DNA of 64,000 bases from Prionace glauca (GCA_037974335.1 CM075760.1:13772786-13836785); one strand, 5' to 3'; shown: positions 1-12,049, numbered from the stretch's first letter. Program-made: numbers and translations. The notes: generated by a model not told the origin, from the sequence alone.

Positions 1-357
1 TTAGTAAAGCAACTGCATTAATCTCCCTGTCAGTAATATTCATTTTAACGGCCTTTATTAACATTGTGTCGGTCTTGGATAGATAAAATATTCCCATTTT
101 GAAGCTTTTGGTCTACATTATACAAGTTACCCTGATGCAGGAAAAGACCACCGGAGTTGGAATGAAAATGTTGAACCCTCATTCCTGTCACGATTTTCCC
201 TGCCAGTAATAAACCTCAACAGATTCACATTTATTTAGCAGGAAAGGTTTTGGTGTTGGTTCTTGAGCAACAGGCGGTCCCTAAAACACAATAAACAAAG
301 AGGTTAAATGTTGCTTCAATTGTTTCTGTTGGTTATTCTCTTTCTCTTATGAACGCG
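1..357. other. Unassigned sequence at left edge
   Basis: No gene recognised. The first 42 bases recur in the same orientation at about 54416-54456, so the window opens inside a direct repeat whose left part is cut off. Confidence 0.5.
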
Positions 358-1593
358 CATCTCTGACATCTCCTCCAGTCACACAATTCTGTGAGATGTC
401 TGTACTGATGTTATTGTGGCATCATGAGCGTTCCACATACAACGTGACTTGTATCTATAAATTCTCATCTTGAACATTTCCATTGAAATTTCAAGGCGAG
501 CAGAGCTTTCTGAGCAGAATGGTTCAGATTCCCATCCCCTTTGATGTGAACAAGTTGTTTCTGATTTCCCTACAGAGATTGTCTATTAAACATTGACTGA
601 ACACAGGGGGTGAATGTGAAAAGCTGAAGTTTCCAGTTGAAGAGGTTCCCAGTGTCTCTGAGCAGCTGAACTGGGGAAACCTTTGGGCAGAGACTCAGCT
701 GCTGCTATTTCCCTTCCTGACCACCGGGGGTCGCTGTAACACGCCCGGGCGCTGCTCCGCCCAGTGTCACCTCTTGCCCACTCGGGCTCGGCCGCTGGTC
801 GTTGGCGGAACATCCGGGTCCCGTAGAGAGGCGGGGCCAGCTGCCATATTTCCGTGATGTCACCATCAGCCCCTCCCCCCCGTCGAGGGAAAAGCGACGG
901 TTCAGAAATGTAGAAAATGAGAGAAATTCCCACCCGGAAATCCCGCCCGGAGCGGAATTAAAATTAAATAAAATACATATTTTTATAAAGAGGCAGGTGG
1001 CGGAACCGCGCATGTGCTGTAGTATTTTCCCAGAGCGCACCGCGCGGGTGTGATTGAAAACCAGACGGAATAAAAAACAGAAATGATTTTCCCGAATGGA
1101 GAAGGAACCGAAAGTCTGACGGGTGAGGATGTGAATAATAATCATCAAGATTCAACATATTAAAAGATTCAAATATAACTGCCTGGGCGCATGTGCAGGA
1201 GGGAAATTCCCCCAGCGTGCAGCGCGCGGGACGCCGTCTCCCCTGGCAACGCAAGATGGTCGCCGGCGGTGGTGTGATTGTGGCGCAGGCGCAGTGAGGT
1301 CTGCCTGCAGCCCATTGTCCAGACTGCCCCCCAGTGGATGTGGTGGGGAGGTGCAGCAGATGGAGCAACAATCCCAGTTTCAATGGGGGGAGAGAAGCTG
1401 CAATGCTGCTCCCTGTTGTTCACTCCTCTCTCCAGCCTCAGCATTGCAGAGTGTTTAAACAAGAGGGTGCATTGTCACAGCAGCAGGGTCTCCATGTCTT
1501 TCCGGTAGTAAGGTGACCAGAACTGGACGCAGTTCTCCAAATGCGGTCTAACCAACGTTCTGTACAACTGCAGCATTAGACGCCAGCACTTAT
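358..1593 (+). repeat. Left arm of a large inverted repeat
   Basis: This block recurs reverse-complemented at 48063-50222. Where I aligned 964-1383 with 48270-48689 (420 bases, no gaps) I counted 12 differences, about 97 percent identity. The arm includes a short LINE fragment (about 1490-1593, minus strand) at its right end. The right arm differs by carrying a LINE segment in place of about 822-926 here. The arms lie on either side of IgM cluster A. Confidence 0.85.
700..1330. promoter_or_regulatory. CpG-rich, promoter-like segment
   Basis: CpG-rich in an otherwise AT-leaning region. It holds an NRF1-like GCGCAGGCGCAG (1283-1294), a YY1-like CAAGATGGTCGCC (1252-1264) and a CRE-like TGATGTCA (about 855-862). 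These are features of TATA-less CpG promoters, but no transcript or conserved reading frame is visible. The inverted copy keeps the NRF1-like part. It could equally be a CpG-rich dispersed repeat. Confidence 0.3.
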
Positions 1594-3100
1594 AGAACAT
1601 AGAACATTACAGCACAAACAGGCCCTTCGGCCCTCGACTTGCGCCGATCACATCAACCCCACCAATCTGTAGACCTATCTATAACCCCCAGTCCCATTAA
1701 ACCCCATATACTCATCCAGAAGTCTTTTAAAAGACCCCAGCGAGTTCGCCTCCACCACCGATGATGGCAGTCGATTCCATTCACTCACCACCCTCTGAGT
1801 GAAAAACGTACCCCTAACATCATCTCTGTACTTCCCTCCCCGCACCTTAAATCTGTGTCCTCTCGTAGCGACCATTTCAACCCGGGGAAATAGCCTCTGA
1901 GAGTCCACCCTATCTATTCCTCTCAACATTTTATAAACTTCTATCAGGTCGCCTCTCAACCTTCGCCTCTCCAGGGAAAAGAGTCCCAGCTCCCTCAACC
2001 TATCTTCATAAGGCATGCCTCCCAGTCCAGGCAACATCCTTGTAAATCTCCTCTGCACCTTTTCAATAGCTTCTACGTCTTTCCTATAGTGAGGCGACCA
2101 GAACTGCGCACAGTACTCCAAATGAGGCCTGACAAGGATCCTGTAAAGTTACAGCATTACCTCCAGATTCCTAAACTCAATCCCTCGATTAATGAAGGCC
2201 AGTACACCATACGCCTTCTTGACCACCTCCTCCACCTGTGAGGCCGATTTAAGAGTCCTGTGGACCCGGACCCCGAGATCCTTCTGCTCTTCAACGCTAC
2301 TAAGACTCCTGCCCTTGATAGTGTACTCGTTCATCCCGTTGGTTCTGCTGAAATGGACGACTACACATTTATCCGCGTTGAAGTCCATCTGCCACTTCTC
2401 CGCCCATTCCTGCATCCTATCTATGTCCTGCTGCAACTTTTGACATCCTTCCAGACCATCCACAACACTACCGACCTTCGTGTCATCAGCGAACTTGCTA
2501 ACCCATCCCTCCACTTCCTCATCCAGGTCATTTATGAAAATGACAAACAGCAAGGGTCCCAGAACAGATCCCTGGGGCACCCCACTGGTGACTGACCTCC
2601 ATTCCGAAAAAGGCCCATCCACAACCACTCTCTGCCTTCTGCAGGCAAGCTAGTTCTGGATCCACAAGGCCAAAGGCCCTTGGATCCCATGCCCTCTCAC
2701 CTTCTCAAGAAGTCTTGCATGGGGGACCTTATCAAACGCCTTGCTGAAGTCCATGTACACTACGTCCACGGCACTTCCTTCGTCAATGTGTTCAGTCACA
2801 TTTTCGAAGAACTCAGCTAGGCTCGTAAGGCACGACCTGCCTTTGACAAAAGCATGCTGACTGTTCCTGATCATTCTAAACCTCTCCAAATGCTCATAAA
2901 TCCTGTCCCTCAGAAACCTCTCCATCACCTTACCAACCACTGAGGAGAGACTCACCGGTCGGTAATTTCCCGGGCTATCTCTGTTCCCTTTCTTAAAAAT
3001 AGGAACCACATCCGCAACCCTCCAATCCTCTGGAACCTCTCCCGTCTCCATCGACGACGCAAATATCATCGCCAGGGGCGACATAAACAATTGGGATTAG
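1594..3100 (-). mobile_element. LINE (CR1/L2-type), reverse transcriptase part
   Basis: On the minus strand, broken reading frames at 3090-2650, 2628-2149 and 2121-1675 encode successive parts of a non-LTR reverse transcriptase: the region with DFSKAFDKVPHARLLEK, then GVPQGSVLGPLLF and the catalytic FADD, then the C-terminal part with [11 protein letters not shown] and the final FFTQRVVSEWNRLPSS. The 5' half (endonuclease) is missing, the usual 5' truncation of LINEs. The frame is interrupted at least twice, so the copy is dead. Confidence 0.88.
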
Positions 3101-3107
3101 CTTAGGG

Positions 3108-3295
3108 GTTTTTAAAAAGGGCAGCATGGAGCAGTTGGGCTGAAGGGCCTGTTTCCATGCTGTAAACCTCTATGACTCTATATGGGAGGAACATGAAAAC
3201 CCCACACAGACAATGACCGGAGGCTGGAATTGAACATGGGTCCTTGGCACTAGGAGACTGCAGTTCTAACCACTGTGCTAATGTGCTGCCACTCA
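3108..3295. mobile_element. LINE tail and V-SINE fragment
   Basis: 3118-3180 has the 3' tail common to shark LINEs and SINEs (GGGCTGAAGGGCCTGTTTCC). 3183-3295 resembles the minus-strand body of a V-SINE ending in the reverse of its tRNA-like head. Confidence 0.6.
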
Positions 3296-3495
3296 GGCAA
3301 ATGTATTTGGAGGGAGCACAGGACAGGTAGGGGGTGGGGGTGTGGGCGGAATGGGATGAGTTCTAACTCAATTTGATGAGGGGAGGGGTGGAAATCAGTT
3401 AAAAAAAAATCAGCCTTGTCTCAACATTTTCCCTCATTCATGCTCTTGTTACTAATTAAAAACCAGCTCACTCCTCCATTCTGCCCATCAATAGG

Positions 3496-4060
3496 TCTAA
3501 CAGAAAGCAGGGAAAAGGTTGTGGCACAGAAAGAGGCCATTCAGCCCATTATATCTTCACCAGCTTGGGAAATAAAGACTTGCCCTTCATTCTAACCCCG
3601 CTTTCCAGCGATCCAGCCCCCAGCCCCCCTTACTACAGGTTCCAGCATTTCAGCTATAGATCTGTGTGTGAGGCAAGTGAGCCGAGAGATTTCTGTCTGA
3701 ACCATCAGTTTAGGCAGCAAATTCCAGATACCCACCGTCCCTTGAATGAGAACCTTCTTCCTAATGCCCCCTCTAATCCTTCCACCAATCACTTTATATC
3801 TGTGCAGCCCCCACTAACCCCTCTCCTACCTACCCCATCCCCACCCACCCACAATAAGTGACCTCTCTCTGCTCAGGGGAAACAGGCCTTTTCTATCCGC
3901 CCTGTCTTGGCTCCCTCATAATTTTGGACACCTCAGTTCGGTCTCCCTCAGCCTCCTCTGTTCTGAGGAAAACAAACCTTGCCAATCCAATCTTTCCTCA
4001 TCACCACAATTCCCCAGACCTGGAACACTATTGTAAATCCAAATGGTTATCCAATCCGAC
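3496..4060 (-). mobile_element. Diverged LINE fragment
   Basis: Minus-strand remnant of a CR1-like LINE C-terminal/3' region, recognised by the order of degenerate phrases (AGAGGCCATTCAGCCCATTA near the 3' end, later a region with AACCTTCTTCCTAATGCCCC). No intact frame. Confidence 0.55.
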
Positions 4061-4111
4061 TAAACTATCCATTTAACATTGTCCCATCGCCAACTGTGAA
4101 CAACCACCTGA

Positions 4112-4420
4112 TACTGGCACCACTGTGGCACACTGGTTGGCACTGCTGCCTCAAAGGGACTTGGTTCAATTCTGGCCTCGTGTGACTGTGTGGAGTTTGC
4201 ATGTTCTCCCCATGTCTGTGTGGGTTTCCTCTGGGTCCTCCGGTTTCCTCCCACTGTTTAAAGATGTACGGGAGAGGTTGATTGGTCATGCTTTAGTGAC
4301 AGGGGAAGTTGCAGGGTAAATGTGTGGGATACGGGGACAGGGCATGGATGGGATTGTGGTTAGTGCAGACTTGATGGACCGAATGGCCTCCCCTTGTACT
4401 GTCGGGATTTTACACACAAA
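4112..4420 (+). mobile_element. V-SINE (HE1-like)
   Basis: tRNA-like head (GTGGCACACTGGTTGGCACT, GGTTCAATTC box) followed by the V-SINE central domain (TGTGGAGTTTGCATGTTCTC, CTCCGGTTTCCTCCCACTG) and a LINE-like tail (GATGGACCGAATGGCCTCC). HE1-type V-SINEs are established in sharks. Confidence 0.8.
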
Positions 4421-4646
4421 TGAGAAACAGAGACTTTGCAAATGTTGGGATACTTATTCAGAAATCAATGGGATATTTCTTGACATGTTCAGGTAAATCT
4501 CAATGATGGTCATTGTCCAGGTCTACATTAAAACAATGGTGCAGTCCAAGATTAAAAGTGATTTATCCTGAAATTGGACATTGCCACTGACTCCCAATAT
4601 AACCGAGAGATGCAAACTCACATCACACCCTGATGTAGCGAAGGGG

Positions 4647-5405
4647 ACCCCTCTCAGTCATTACAATCTGGGCCTTGTGTCAGTAATCTCTGTCCTAAGC
4701 CTCTCACAGTTATTACAATCTGGGCCTTGTATCAGTAATCTCTGCCCTAAACCTCTCTCAGTTATTACAATCTGGGCCTTGTATCAGTAATCTCTGCACT
4801 AAACCTCTCTCAGTTATTACAATCTGGGCCGTGTATCAGTAATCTCTGCCCTAAACCTCACTCAGTTATTACAATCTGGGCCTTGTATCAGTAATCTCTA
4901 CCCTGAACCTCTCTCAGTTATTACAATCTGGGCCTCGTATCAGTAATCTCTGCCCTAAACCTCTTTCAGTTATTACAATTCAGGCCTTGTATCAGTAATC
5001 TCTGCCCTGAACCTCTCTCAGTTATTACAATCTGGGCCTTGTATCAGTAATCTCTGCCCTAAACCCCTCTCAGTTACTACAATCTGGGCGTTGTATCTGT
5101 AATCTCTGCCCTAAACCACTCTCAGTTATTTCAATCTGGGCCTTGTGTCAGTAATCTCTGCCCTGAACCTCTCTCAGTTATTACAATCTGGGCCTTGTAT
5201 CAGTAATCTCTGCCCTAAACCTCTCTCAGTTATTACAATCTGGGATAGTATCAGTAATCTCTGACCTAAACCTCTCCCAGTTATTACAATCTGGGCCTTG
5301 TAACAGTAATCTCTGCCCTAAACCTCTCTCAGTTATTACAATCTGGGACTTGTATCAGTAATCTCTGTCCTAAACCTCCCTCAGTTATTACGATCTAGAC
5401 CTTAA
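4647..5405. repeat. Tandem array, 52-bp unit, about 15 copies
   Basis: The phrase CAGTTATTACAATCTGGGCC recurs at 4655, 4707, 4759, 4811 and on to 5382, that is every 52 bases. Copies differ by scattered substitutions and small indels. No coding or promoter signal was seen in the unit. Confidence 0.95.
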
Positions 5406-5579
5406 GCAGAGGACACAGAGATTTAATATAATTGACAACAGAATTGAAGGGGGTGATAAGCAGATTTTTTTACACTATCATATGATCTGCAATGCACAAC
5501 CTGACAGGTGCTAGAAGCAGGTTTAATAGTAAGTTTAAAAGGAAATTGGCTGCAACCTCTCACCATTTAGACAAAATGC

Positions 5580-6120
5580 TTCTTTTTCATTCTTCCTGCT
5601 GAAATGAACAATCTCACATTTATCCACATTCTACTCCATTTGTCAGTTACTTCCCACTCACTTAACATTTCTGTCGTTTTGAACCCTCCGTACGTCATCA
5701 CAATTTACTTTCCCATCTATCTTTGTGTCAACGGCAAATTTGCCAACCATCCCTTCATCCAGTTATTTCTATAAATTGTTCATTCCTTACCCAAAATTTG
5801 ATTCCCTGTCTCCTATTTAGTTTTAAAATGTTTTCCACGGTACTGGTGTCAGTGCCCCATGAACCAGAACCCACCCGCCCCCCACCTCCCCTACCCCCCA
5901 CCCCCCCAACCCCCACCTGCTACCCACTCCAGTCTTTGAGTCACTCATTCATCTCTCCGATCTGATTTGTCCTAAAATATTTCGTAAGTAGTTAAGGTGA
6001 TTATCCACGGTATGAACGTTGAGGTCCTGCTTCAGAATGTGTTACCTAGGTCCTCATACTAACATTCTTCTATGTCCTGCCTATGACATTGGTACCTACA
6101 TGGACCACAGTGAATAGGGT
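5580..6120 (-). mobile_element. Old LINE fragment
   Basis: Minus-strand CR1-like remnant: the stretch with CATTTATCCACATTCTACTC and TTTGTGTCAACGGCAAATTT corresponds to the RT region around FADDTK in other copies here, much decayed. The right part (6000-6120) is less certain. Confidence 0.5.
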
Positions 6121-6395
6121 TCTCAGCTGCAGATTCAATACAATGCTCACTTGATGACATGGACATCAAGGTCGATATGGATCTCCAGGCCATCATGCAC
6201 ACCATCATGGTAGGGAGGATGGAGATGGTGCTGCCAGCCACGTACATGATGAACAGATTCATGGGCAGCTGTTTCAACGGGCCCAAGGCAATGTCCCAGC
6301 AGCGCTGAAAACAGAAAGTGAGCAGGGTATCAGTAAAGGGAATCGGTATGGGGAGTCCATATACTGATCTCATCCCCAGGCTTAGGAGTAATGAT

Positions 6396-7130
6396 TAAGA
6401 ACATAAGAACATAAGAAATAGGAGCAGGAGTAGGCCATCTGGCCCTTCGAGCCTGCCCCGCCATTCAATAAGATCATGGCTGATCTGTCGTGGCTCAGTT
6501 CCACCTTCCCGCCCTCTCCCCATAACCCTTAATCCCTTCTCTTATCAAAAACCCATCAATCCGTTTCTTAAAAATATTTAGCGAGGCAGCCTCCACCACT
6601 TCAACGGGCAGAGAATTCCAGAGATTCACCACCCTTTGAGTGAAGAAGTTCCTCCTCAACTCTGTTCTAAACCGCCCCCCCTTTATCTTGAGGCTGTGCC
6701 CCCTAGTCCTACTGTCTTTTTTGAGCGGGAACAGTCTCTCCACCTCTATCCTATCCATCCCATTCATCATCTTATACGTCTCAATGAGATCTCCCCTCAT
6801 TCTTCTAAACTCTAACGAGTACAAGCCTAGTTTATTCAGCCTCTCCTCATAGCTCAATCCCCTCAACTCCGGTATCAGCCGAGTAAACCTCCTCTGCACT
6901 CCCTCCAGGGCCAAAACATCCTTGCGCAGGTGCGGCGCCCAAAACTGCACACAGTACTCCAGCTGCGGCCTCACCAATGCCCTATACAGCTGCAGCAAGA
7001 CCTCCCTACTTTTATATTCAATCCCCCTCGCTATGAAGGCCAGCATCCCATTCGACTTCCTGACCACCTGCTGCACCTGCAAGCTGGGTTTTTGCGACTC
7101 ATGCACAAGGACCCCGAGGTCAAGTGGAAA
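6396..7130 (-). mobile_element. LINE 3' part, AGGAGCAGGAGTAGGCC-tail family
   Basis: Minus-strand frame 7106-6495 (203 residues, unbroken) encodes the C-terminal part of a LINE RT protein with ALVRPQLEYCVQFWAPHLRK, VQRRFTRLIPELRGLSYEER and FFTQRVVNLWNSLPVEVVEA. The 3' tail (6396-6480) has AGGAGCAGGAGTAGGCCATC. 5' truncated. The intact C-terminal frame makes this one of the younger copies; relatives lie at 14.8, 20.6, 23.6, 46.7, 53.2 and 57.0 kb. Confidence 0.85.
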
Positions 7131-7194
7131 TAAATGGGTCTTCTTCCGAGTGACGGTCAGCTAACAGTGGGTACCGCAGGGTCCCAAATGTTAA

Positions 7195-7440
7195 ATGTGT
7201 TCATTCGTCACAAATAACTTTGTGTTAACACTGCAATGAAGTTACTGTGAAAATTCCCGAGTCGCCACATTCCAGCATCTGTTCGGGTTACACTGAGGGA
7301 GAATTTAGCACGGCCCAATGCACCCTAACCAGGGCGTCTTTTGGACTATGGGAGGAAAGTGGAGCACCCGGAAGAAACCCATATAGACACGGGGAGAAAG
7401 TGCAGACTCCGTACAGACAGTGACCCATGCCAGGAATCTC
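7195..7440 (-). mobile_element. V-SINE, minus strand
   Basis: Reads as the reverse of the V-SINE body (ACGGGGAGAAAGTGCAGACT, GAGAATTTAGCACGGCCCAA) with a longer 3' extension (CACTGCAATGAAGTTACTGT). Confidence 0.7.
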
Positions 7441-8240
7441 TCTTCCTTGAAGAAGGTCATTGTCTGACACTGTGTGGCGTGAATGTTACTCTCCCCTCCT
7501 CAACCAAAGCCTGAATGTGTACTAAGTCTTGCTGCATATGGACACGGACTGCTCCAGTATCTGGGGAGTCTCTAATGTGCTGAACAGTGTGCAATCATTA
7601 GTGAACATCCCACTTCTGACCTTCTAATGAAGGGTGAAGATTAGGCCACACTATCCTGAGGAGTTCCTGCAGCAATACCCTGGGACTGAGCTGATTGGCT
7701 TTCAACAACCCCAACCACCTTACTCTGTACTCGGTGTGACTGAAGCCAGTGGAATGTTTACCCCCGGATCCCCATTGACTGCAGATTGGCTCAGGGTTCA
7801 TGATGCCATCATCGGGCAAGTGTTGTGTTGATGTGGAGGGTGGGCACTCTCACCTCATTAAAACAGCTATTTCCACTATATTTGGACTAAGTTTAAATGA
7901 TTTCTGGAACCGAGTGCTCCTGGTGGAACCCAGACTGAGCTTCATTGAGTAGATTATTATTATTATTATTATTATAATTATTATTGTTATTATTATTATT
8001 ATTACTGATCGGTTGATCCTCGATACTTTCTATTATTTTGATCGAGTGAGATCGCATTGGACGATAATTGGCCCTTCCTTTTGCGATAGAACATGCCTGC
8101 TAATTTTCCACACTGTTGGGTATGTGATAGTGATGTAGCTATACTTTAATAGATTGGCTGGGGCGCAGCTCGCTCCAGAGCACAAATCATCATTATTATT
8201 GCTGAAATATTGTCAGGACCTATAATCCTTGCAGTGTCCA
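7441..8240 (-). mobile_element. LINE fragment (third family), RT region
   Basis: Degenerate minus-strand copy of an abundant elasmobranch LINE, recognised by ordered phrases such as GAACATCCCACTTCTGACCT and ACGATAATTGGCCCTTCC. Fragments of the same family occur at 13.99-14.71, 22.6 and 32.3-32.7 kb. The TTA microsatellite sits inside it. Confidence 0.6.
7950..8005. repeat. (TTA)n microsatellite
   Basis: About 18 imperfect TTA units inside a LINE remnant. Confidence 0.95.
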
Positions 8241-8261
8241 ACCTCTTCAGCACAGGGTTAG

Positions 8262-8345
8262 GCCACAGATCAATCATGATCATATTGCATGGTGGAGCGG
8301 GCTCCCGGGCTCGAATGGCCTACTCCTGTTCCAATCTTATCCTGT
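8262..8345 (+). mobile_element. LINE 3' tail fragment
   Basis: Short stretch with TCAATCATGATCATATTGCA and CGAATGGCCTACTCCTGTTC, the 3' end of the AGGAGCAGGAGTAGGCC family in the opposite orientation to the copy at 6.4 kb. Confidence 0.6.
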
Positions 8346-8989
8346 GAAAGGCATTGAGCTGCTTGGAAACTGGCATCTGTGATGCTGGGGACCTCAGGAG
8401 GAGGCCGAGATGGAAAATCCTCTCGGCACTTCTGGCGGAAGATTGTAGCAATTGTTTCAGTTTTGTTCTTCTCCATTTGCTGGATTCCCACATCATTAAG
8501 AATTGAGGTTTTATTTGAGGCTCCTGCTGCTGTTAATTGCTTTAATGTCCACCACCATTCAGAACTGTATGTGGTAGAACTGCAAAGTTAGATCCTACCT
8601 GGAAAAATTCAGATCAAGGTGATGTATACATTGACATGTATTGGTGCAATACCAGTTTAAACAGCGCGCTGTATGTTATAATATATTATAATCATGGACA
8701 GGGTCCATTCTAACATATATACATATGGAGGCCAATTCAAAATGAACAGATGCAGTGTCCAGTGTATTGCAGCAGTTCATGCTTCATGTAATGTAACCCA
8801 CCAAGATTTATTTCCATCTGCTGGCAAAGCCTTGTAATTGCAGTTAGTGTGAAAATATCATTGTCAGGTATGATCTATGGTATCAATGGAACAATAATTC
8901 ACATCCATTAATGTCATATCACATCCCCTTCTGCAAGGTGCCAAAATTTATGGTGCAATGAATTGTACCTGTCCGTTGCTGAATTATGC
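8346..8989. other. Unassigned intergenic
   Basis: No gene, RNA or repeat recognised; AT-rich with no convincing long frame. Confidence 0.4.
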
Positions 8990-9790
8990 AGATGAAGTGG
9001 TGTACGGCAGGAATCTGTCTGGGGCCTCAATTATTTACAATATTCATTAAGGGCTTAGATAATGGGACAAAATCTCAAATATCCAAATGATCGATCGTGA
9101 TATAATTTTTAGAAGGGACAACGCTAAATTTAGTGGATCCCAAATAGGATTTGGGGTTCGGCACATAGTTTCTTAAAATGTTACGATCTGCTGCAGAAAA
9201 TAATCATTAGGACCAATGGAATGCCTCCTTCCATATCCAAAGGACTGGGGGATACGGGGGCAGATGTTGTGTCCAATTGTGCACAATCCTTGTCCCACCC
9301 CAATTAGAGCACTGTGAGCAAGTATGGGCAACATATCTTTGGAAATATGTTAACTCTGGACGGAGTTCAACGCAAGTTGCGAGGAGAGATCAGACGAATT
9401 TAGACATTTTTCTCTCGAATTCAGAAGGTTGAGGGCTGTTCTGGTAGAAACCAATGAAATACCTACAGGGAAGGACTGTTTCCATTAGTTGAAGGTTCGA
9501 GGTTAAAAGGTCATTGTTGAAAAAAATAGGGAAAGGCCTTTCAGGAGAGTTGATAGAAAACATTAGTACATGTCCAGAGAGGTGAATGATTGGAACTCTC
9601 TTTGGCAATTGCCGGTGGGAGCTGGTACAATTGTTAGATATAAGTCTGAGGTCTTCTTTAATTGAACAGGTATATCAAGAGATATGGACTTAGCGAAGCC
9701 AAAATGGATTCGGCCACAGATCAGCCATGATCTTATTAAATGGTGGGGCCAGTTCGAGGAGCTGAGTGGCCTATTCCTGTGGCTATGTCC
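8990..9790 (+). mobile_element. Old LINE remnant
   Basis: Plus-strand decayed copy: the phrase TCTGTCTGGGGCCTCAATTA followed by a frame-broken form of an FINDL-like motif marks the RT core, and ATCAGCCATGATCTTATTAA with GTGGCCTATTCCTGTGGCTA marks the 3' tail at about 9715-9790. Confidence 0.6.
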
Positions 9791-10199
9791 CGATGTTGCC
9801 AGGGCAGTATCAGATGAAAATGGCTCAATCCATGGGAATATATTTTTGTTGATTTTGGTTAAAAGGAGGGATGTTGCCCAGGGAGCTATTGGAGACCATG
9901 AGACTTTTAATGTCCAGCTCAGCAAACATGGCGTTAGGGAAAATGTTCGTCATACCAATTGAAATTTAGTTGGATCTCTGAAGACTCCCAGGAAGCCAAG
10001 ATGTAGTTTTAAGTTGAAAGAAAATATGTGTGTGTGTGTGAAAGGGAAACAATTTGTGGGAAAGAATGAGAACGATAGAATATATGTGTGTGCGTCTTTG
10101 TGTGTTGTCTGATAAATGTCATATAGTTTACACATCAACATCACAATTAAAACCGGCATCCTTCCATTTCCAATAGAAAAGTTAGAATCACAGTAAACA
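9791..10199. other. Unassigned intergenic
   Basis: No gene recognised. A short TG-rich run lies at 10027-10040. Confidence 0.4.
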
Positions 10200-11870
10200 C
10201 ATGTCCACGGTCGGCAAGTGGGAGGCTTTCAAGGGAAAACTGAAAAGGTTGCAGGAAAGACATGTCCCGGTTAAGAGGAAGGATAGGAAAGGTAGGATTA
10301 GAGAGCTGTGGATTGCAGGGGATATTGAGGACTTGGTCAGGAAGAAGAGGGAGGCATATGTTAGGTCTAAGCAACTGGGAACGGGAAGAGCACTGGAGGA
10401 ATATAGAGAGAGCAGGAGGGAGCTCAAAAGGGGAGTTAGAAGGGCGAAAAGGGGGCATAAAATGGCTTTGGCGGATAGGATTAAGGGAAATCCAAAGGCA
10501 TTTTACTCTTATATCAGGAACAAAAGGATGGTTAGAGGGAAATTCGGTCCTCTTAGGGACAAAGGAGGGGAACTGTGCATAGAGTCTGAAGGAATGGGGG
10601 AGACCCTGAATGAATACTTTGCGTCGGTATTCACGAAGGAGAGGGGCTTGGTGTCTTGTAATGTCTTGGAGGGAGCTGTAGACCAGTTGAAGGAAATATC
10701 CATTACGAGGGAGGAAGTATAAGGGTTTTTAGGCAGCATAAGAACTGATAAAGCTCCAGGGCCTGATGGCATTTATCCCAGGCTGCTTAGGGAGGTGAGA
10801 GATGAAATTGCTAGGCCTCTGACGCAAATCTTTGTCTCTTCTTTGGACACAGGTGAGGTCCCAGAGGACTGGAGGGTAGTTAATGTGGTACCGTTGTTTA
10901 AAAAGGGCAGTCGGGATAACCCTGGTAATTATAGGCCAGTGAGTTTGACATCAGTGGTAGGAAAGTTGTTGGAAAAAAAATCTTAGGGATAGGATGTCTA
11001 TGCATTTGGAGCTTTGCGATCTGATTAGGGATACGCAGCATGGCTTTGGTCAGGGGAGGTCTTGCCTTACGAATCTGGTACAATGTTTTGAGGAGATGAC
11101 AAAAACGGTTGACGAAGGACAAGCCGTTGATGTCGTCTACATGGATTTCAGTAAGGCGTTTGACAAAGTCCCTCATGGTAGGCTGGTTGAAAAGGTTAAG
11201 GCTCATGGGATACAGGGAAAAGTATCTGGATGGATTGAAAACTGGCTAGTTAACAGGAGACAGAGAGTAGTAGTGGATGGGTCCTTTTCTAGCTGGAGGT
11301 CTGTCACCAGTAGTGTGCCACAGGGCTCAGTACTGGGACCTCTTCTATTCGTAATATATATAAATGTCTTGGAACAGGGCGTACATGGTGTGATCAGCAA
11401 ATTTGCAGATGACACAAAGATGGCAGGATTGGCGGGCAGTGAGGAGCAGTGTCTGGCAATACAGCAGGATATAGATAGGCTAGTATATTGGGCAGATAAA
11501 TGGCAGATGGAATTTAATCCTGATAAATGCGAGGTGATGCATTTTGGAAGGAATAATGTCGAGGGGAGTTACATGATAAAGGGTACACCTATTAAGTGTA
11601 TAGAAATGCAGAGGGAACTGGGAGTGCAAGTTCACAAGTCTTTGACGGTGGAAACTCAGTCGAAGAAAGCTTAAGGTATGTTAGCCTTTATAGGGAGGGG
11701 TATAGAGTATAAGAGTTGGCGTCCAATGCTACAGTTGTACAGAACTGGTGGTGGAGGCAGGCACGTTGGAGTTGTTTAAGGTTTACTTAGATAGACACAT
11801 GAGCGAAACAGGGATGGAGGGTTATAGTAGATGGTATTAAAAAGGGTCAGAGCTTCGGGACGACACTGGA
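10200..11870 (+). mobile_element. LINE (CR1/L2-type), longest plus-strand copy
   Basis: Frame 10201-10722 (173 residues) is the basic linker region before the RT (RKKREAYVRSKQLG, NPKAFYSYIRNK, LNEYFASVFTKE). 10795-10986 and 10994-11674 carry the RT: TGEVPEDWRVVNVVPLFKKG, DFSKAFDKVPHGRLVEKVKA, SVPQGSVLGPLLFVIYIN and FADDTKMAGLAG. The C-terminal part and 3' end run to about 11870. The frame ends at a TAA at 10720-10722, is interrupted by an A-run slip near 10977, and ends again at 11672-11674; a deletion then removes part of the C-terminal coding region. No endonuclease domain is present. Dead copy of the same family as the one at 48.7-49.8 kb. Confidence 0.9.
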
Positions 11871-12049
11871 AATGTAGTATTACATGTTCATGTTTTGTCT
11901 CTTTTAATCCACATGTGTCGGTCCACCTTGTTGTCAAACGAGGGACATTCACACGGTGGGTCGTGCGTGGGCTACTCTTGGAGGTTTCGAGAGTGGCCTC
12001 GTAATTCGTGTCGTTGTGTGTGCTTAAACGTGGACCAGCAGACGGGCAC

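Noticed and set aside
964-1383. A 139-codon minus-strand frame conserved in both arms of the inverted repeat (also 48270-48689 plus)
   Set aside because: The 12 base differences give 7 amino-acid changes and 5 silent ones, no sign of protein constraint; it starts at a non-ATG codon in one copy and lacks recognisable motifs. The conservation reflects recent duplication.
10201-11674. The plus-strand LINE as an intact, mobile element
   Set aside because: Stops, an A-run frame slip, a missing endonuclease region and an internal C-terminal deletion show that it is dead.
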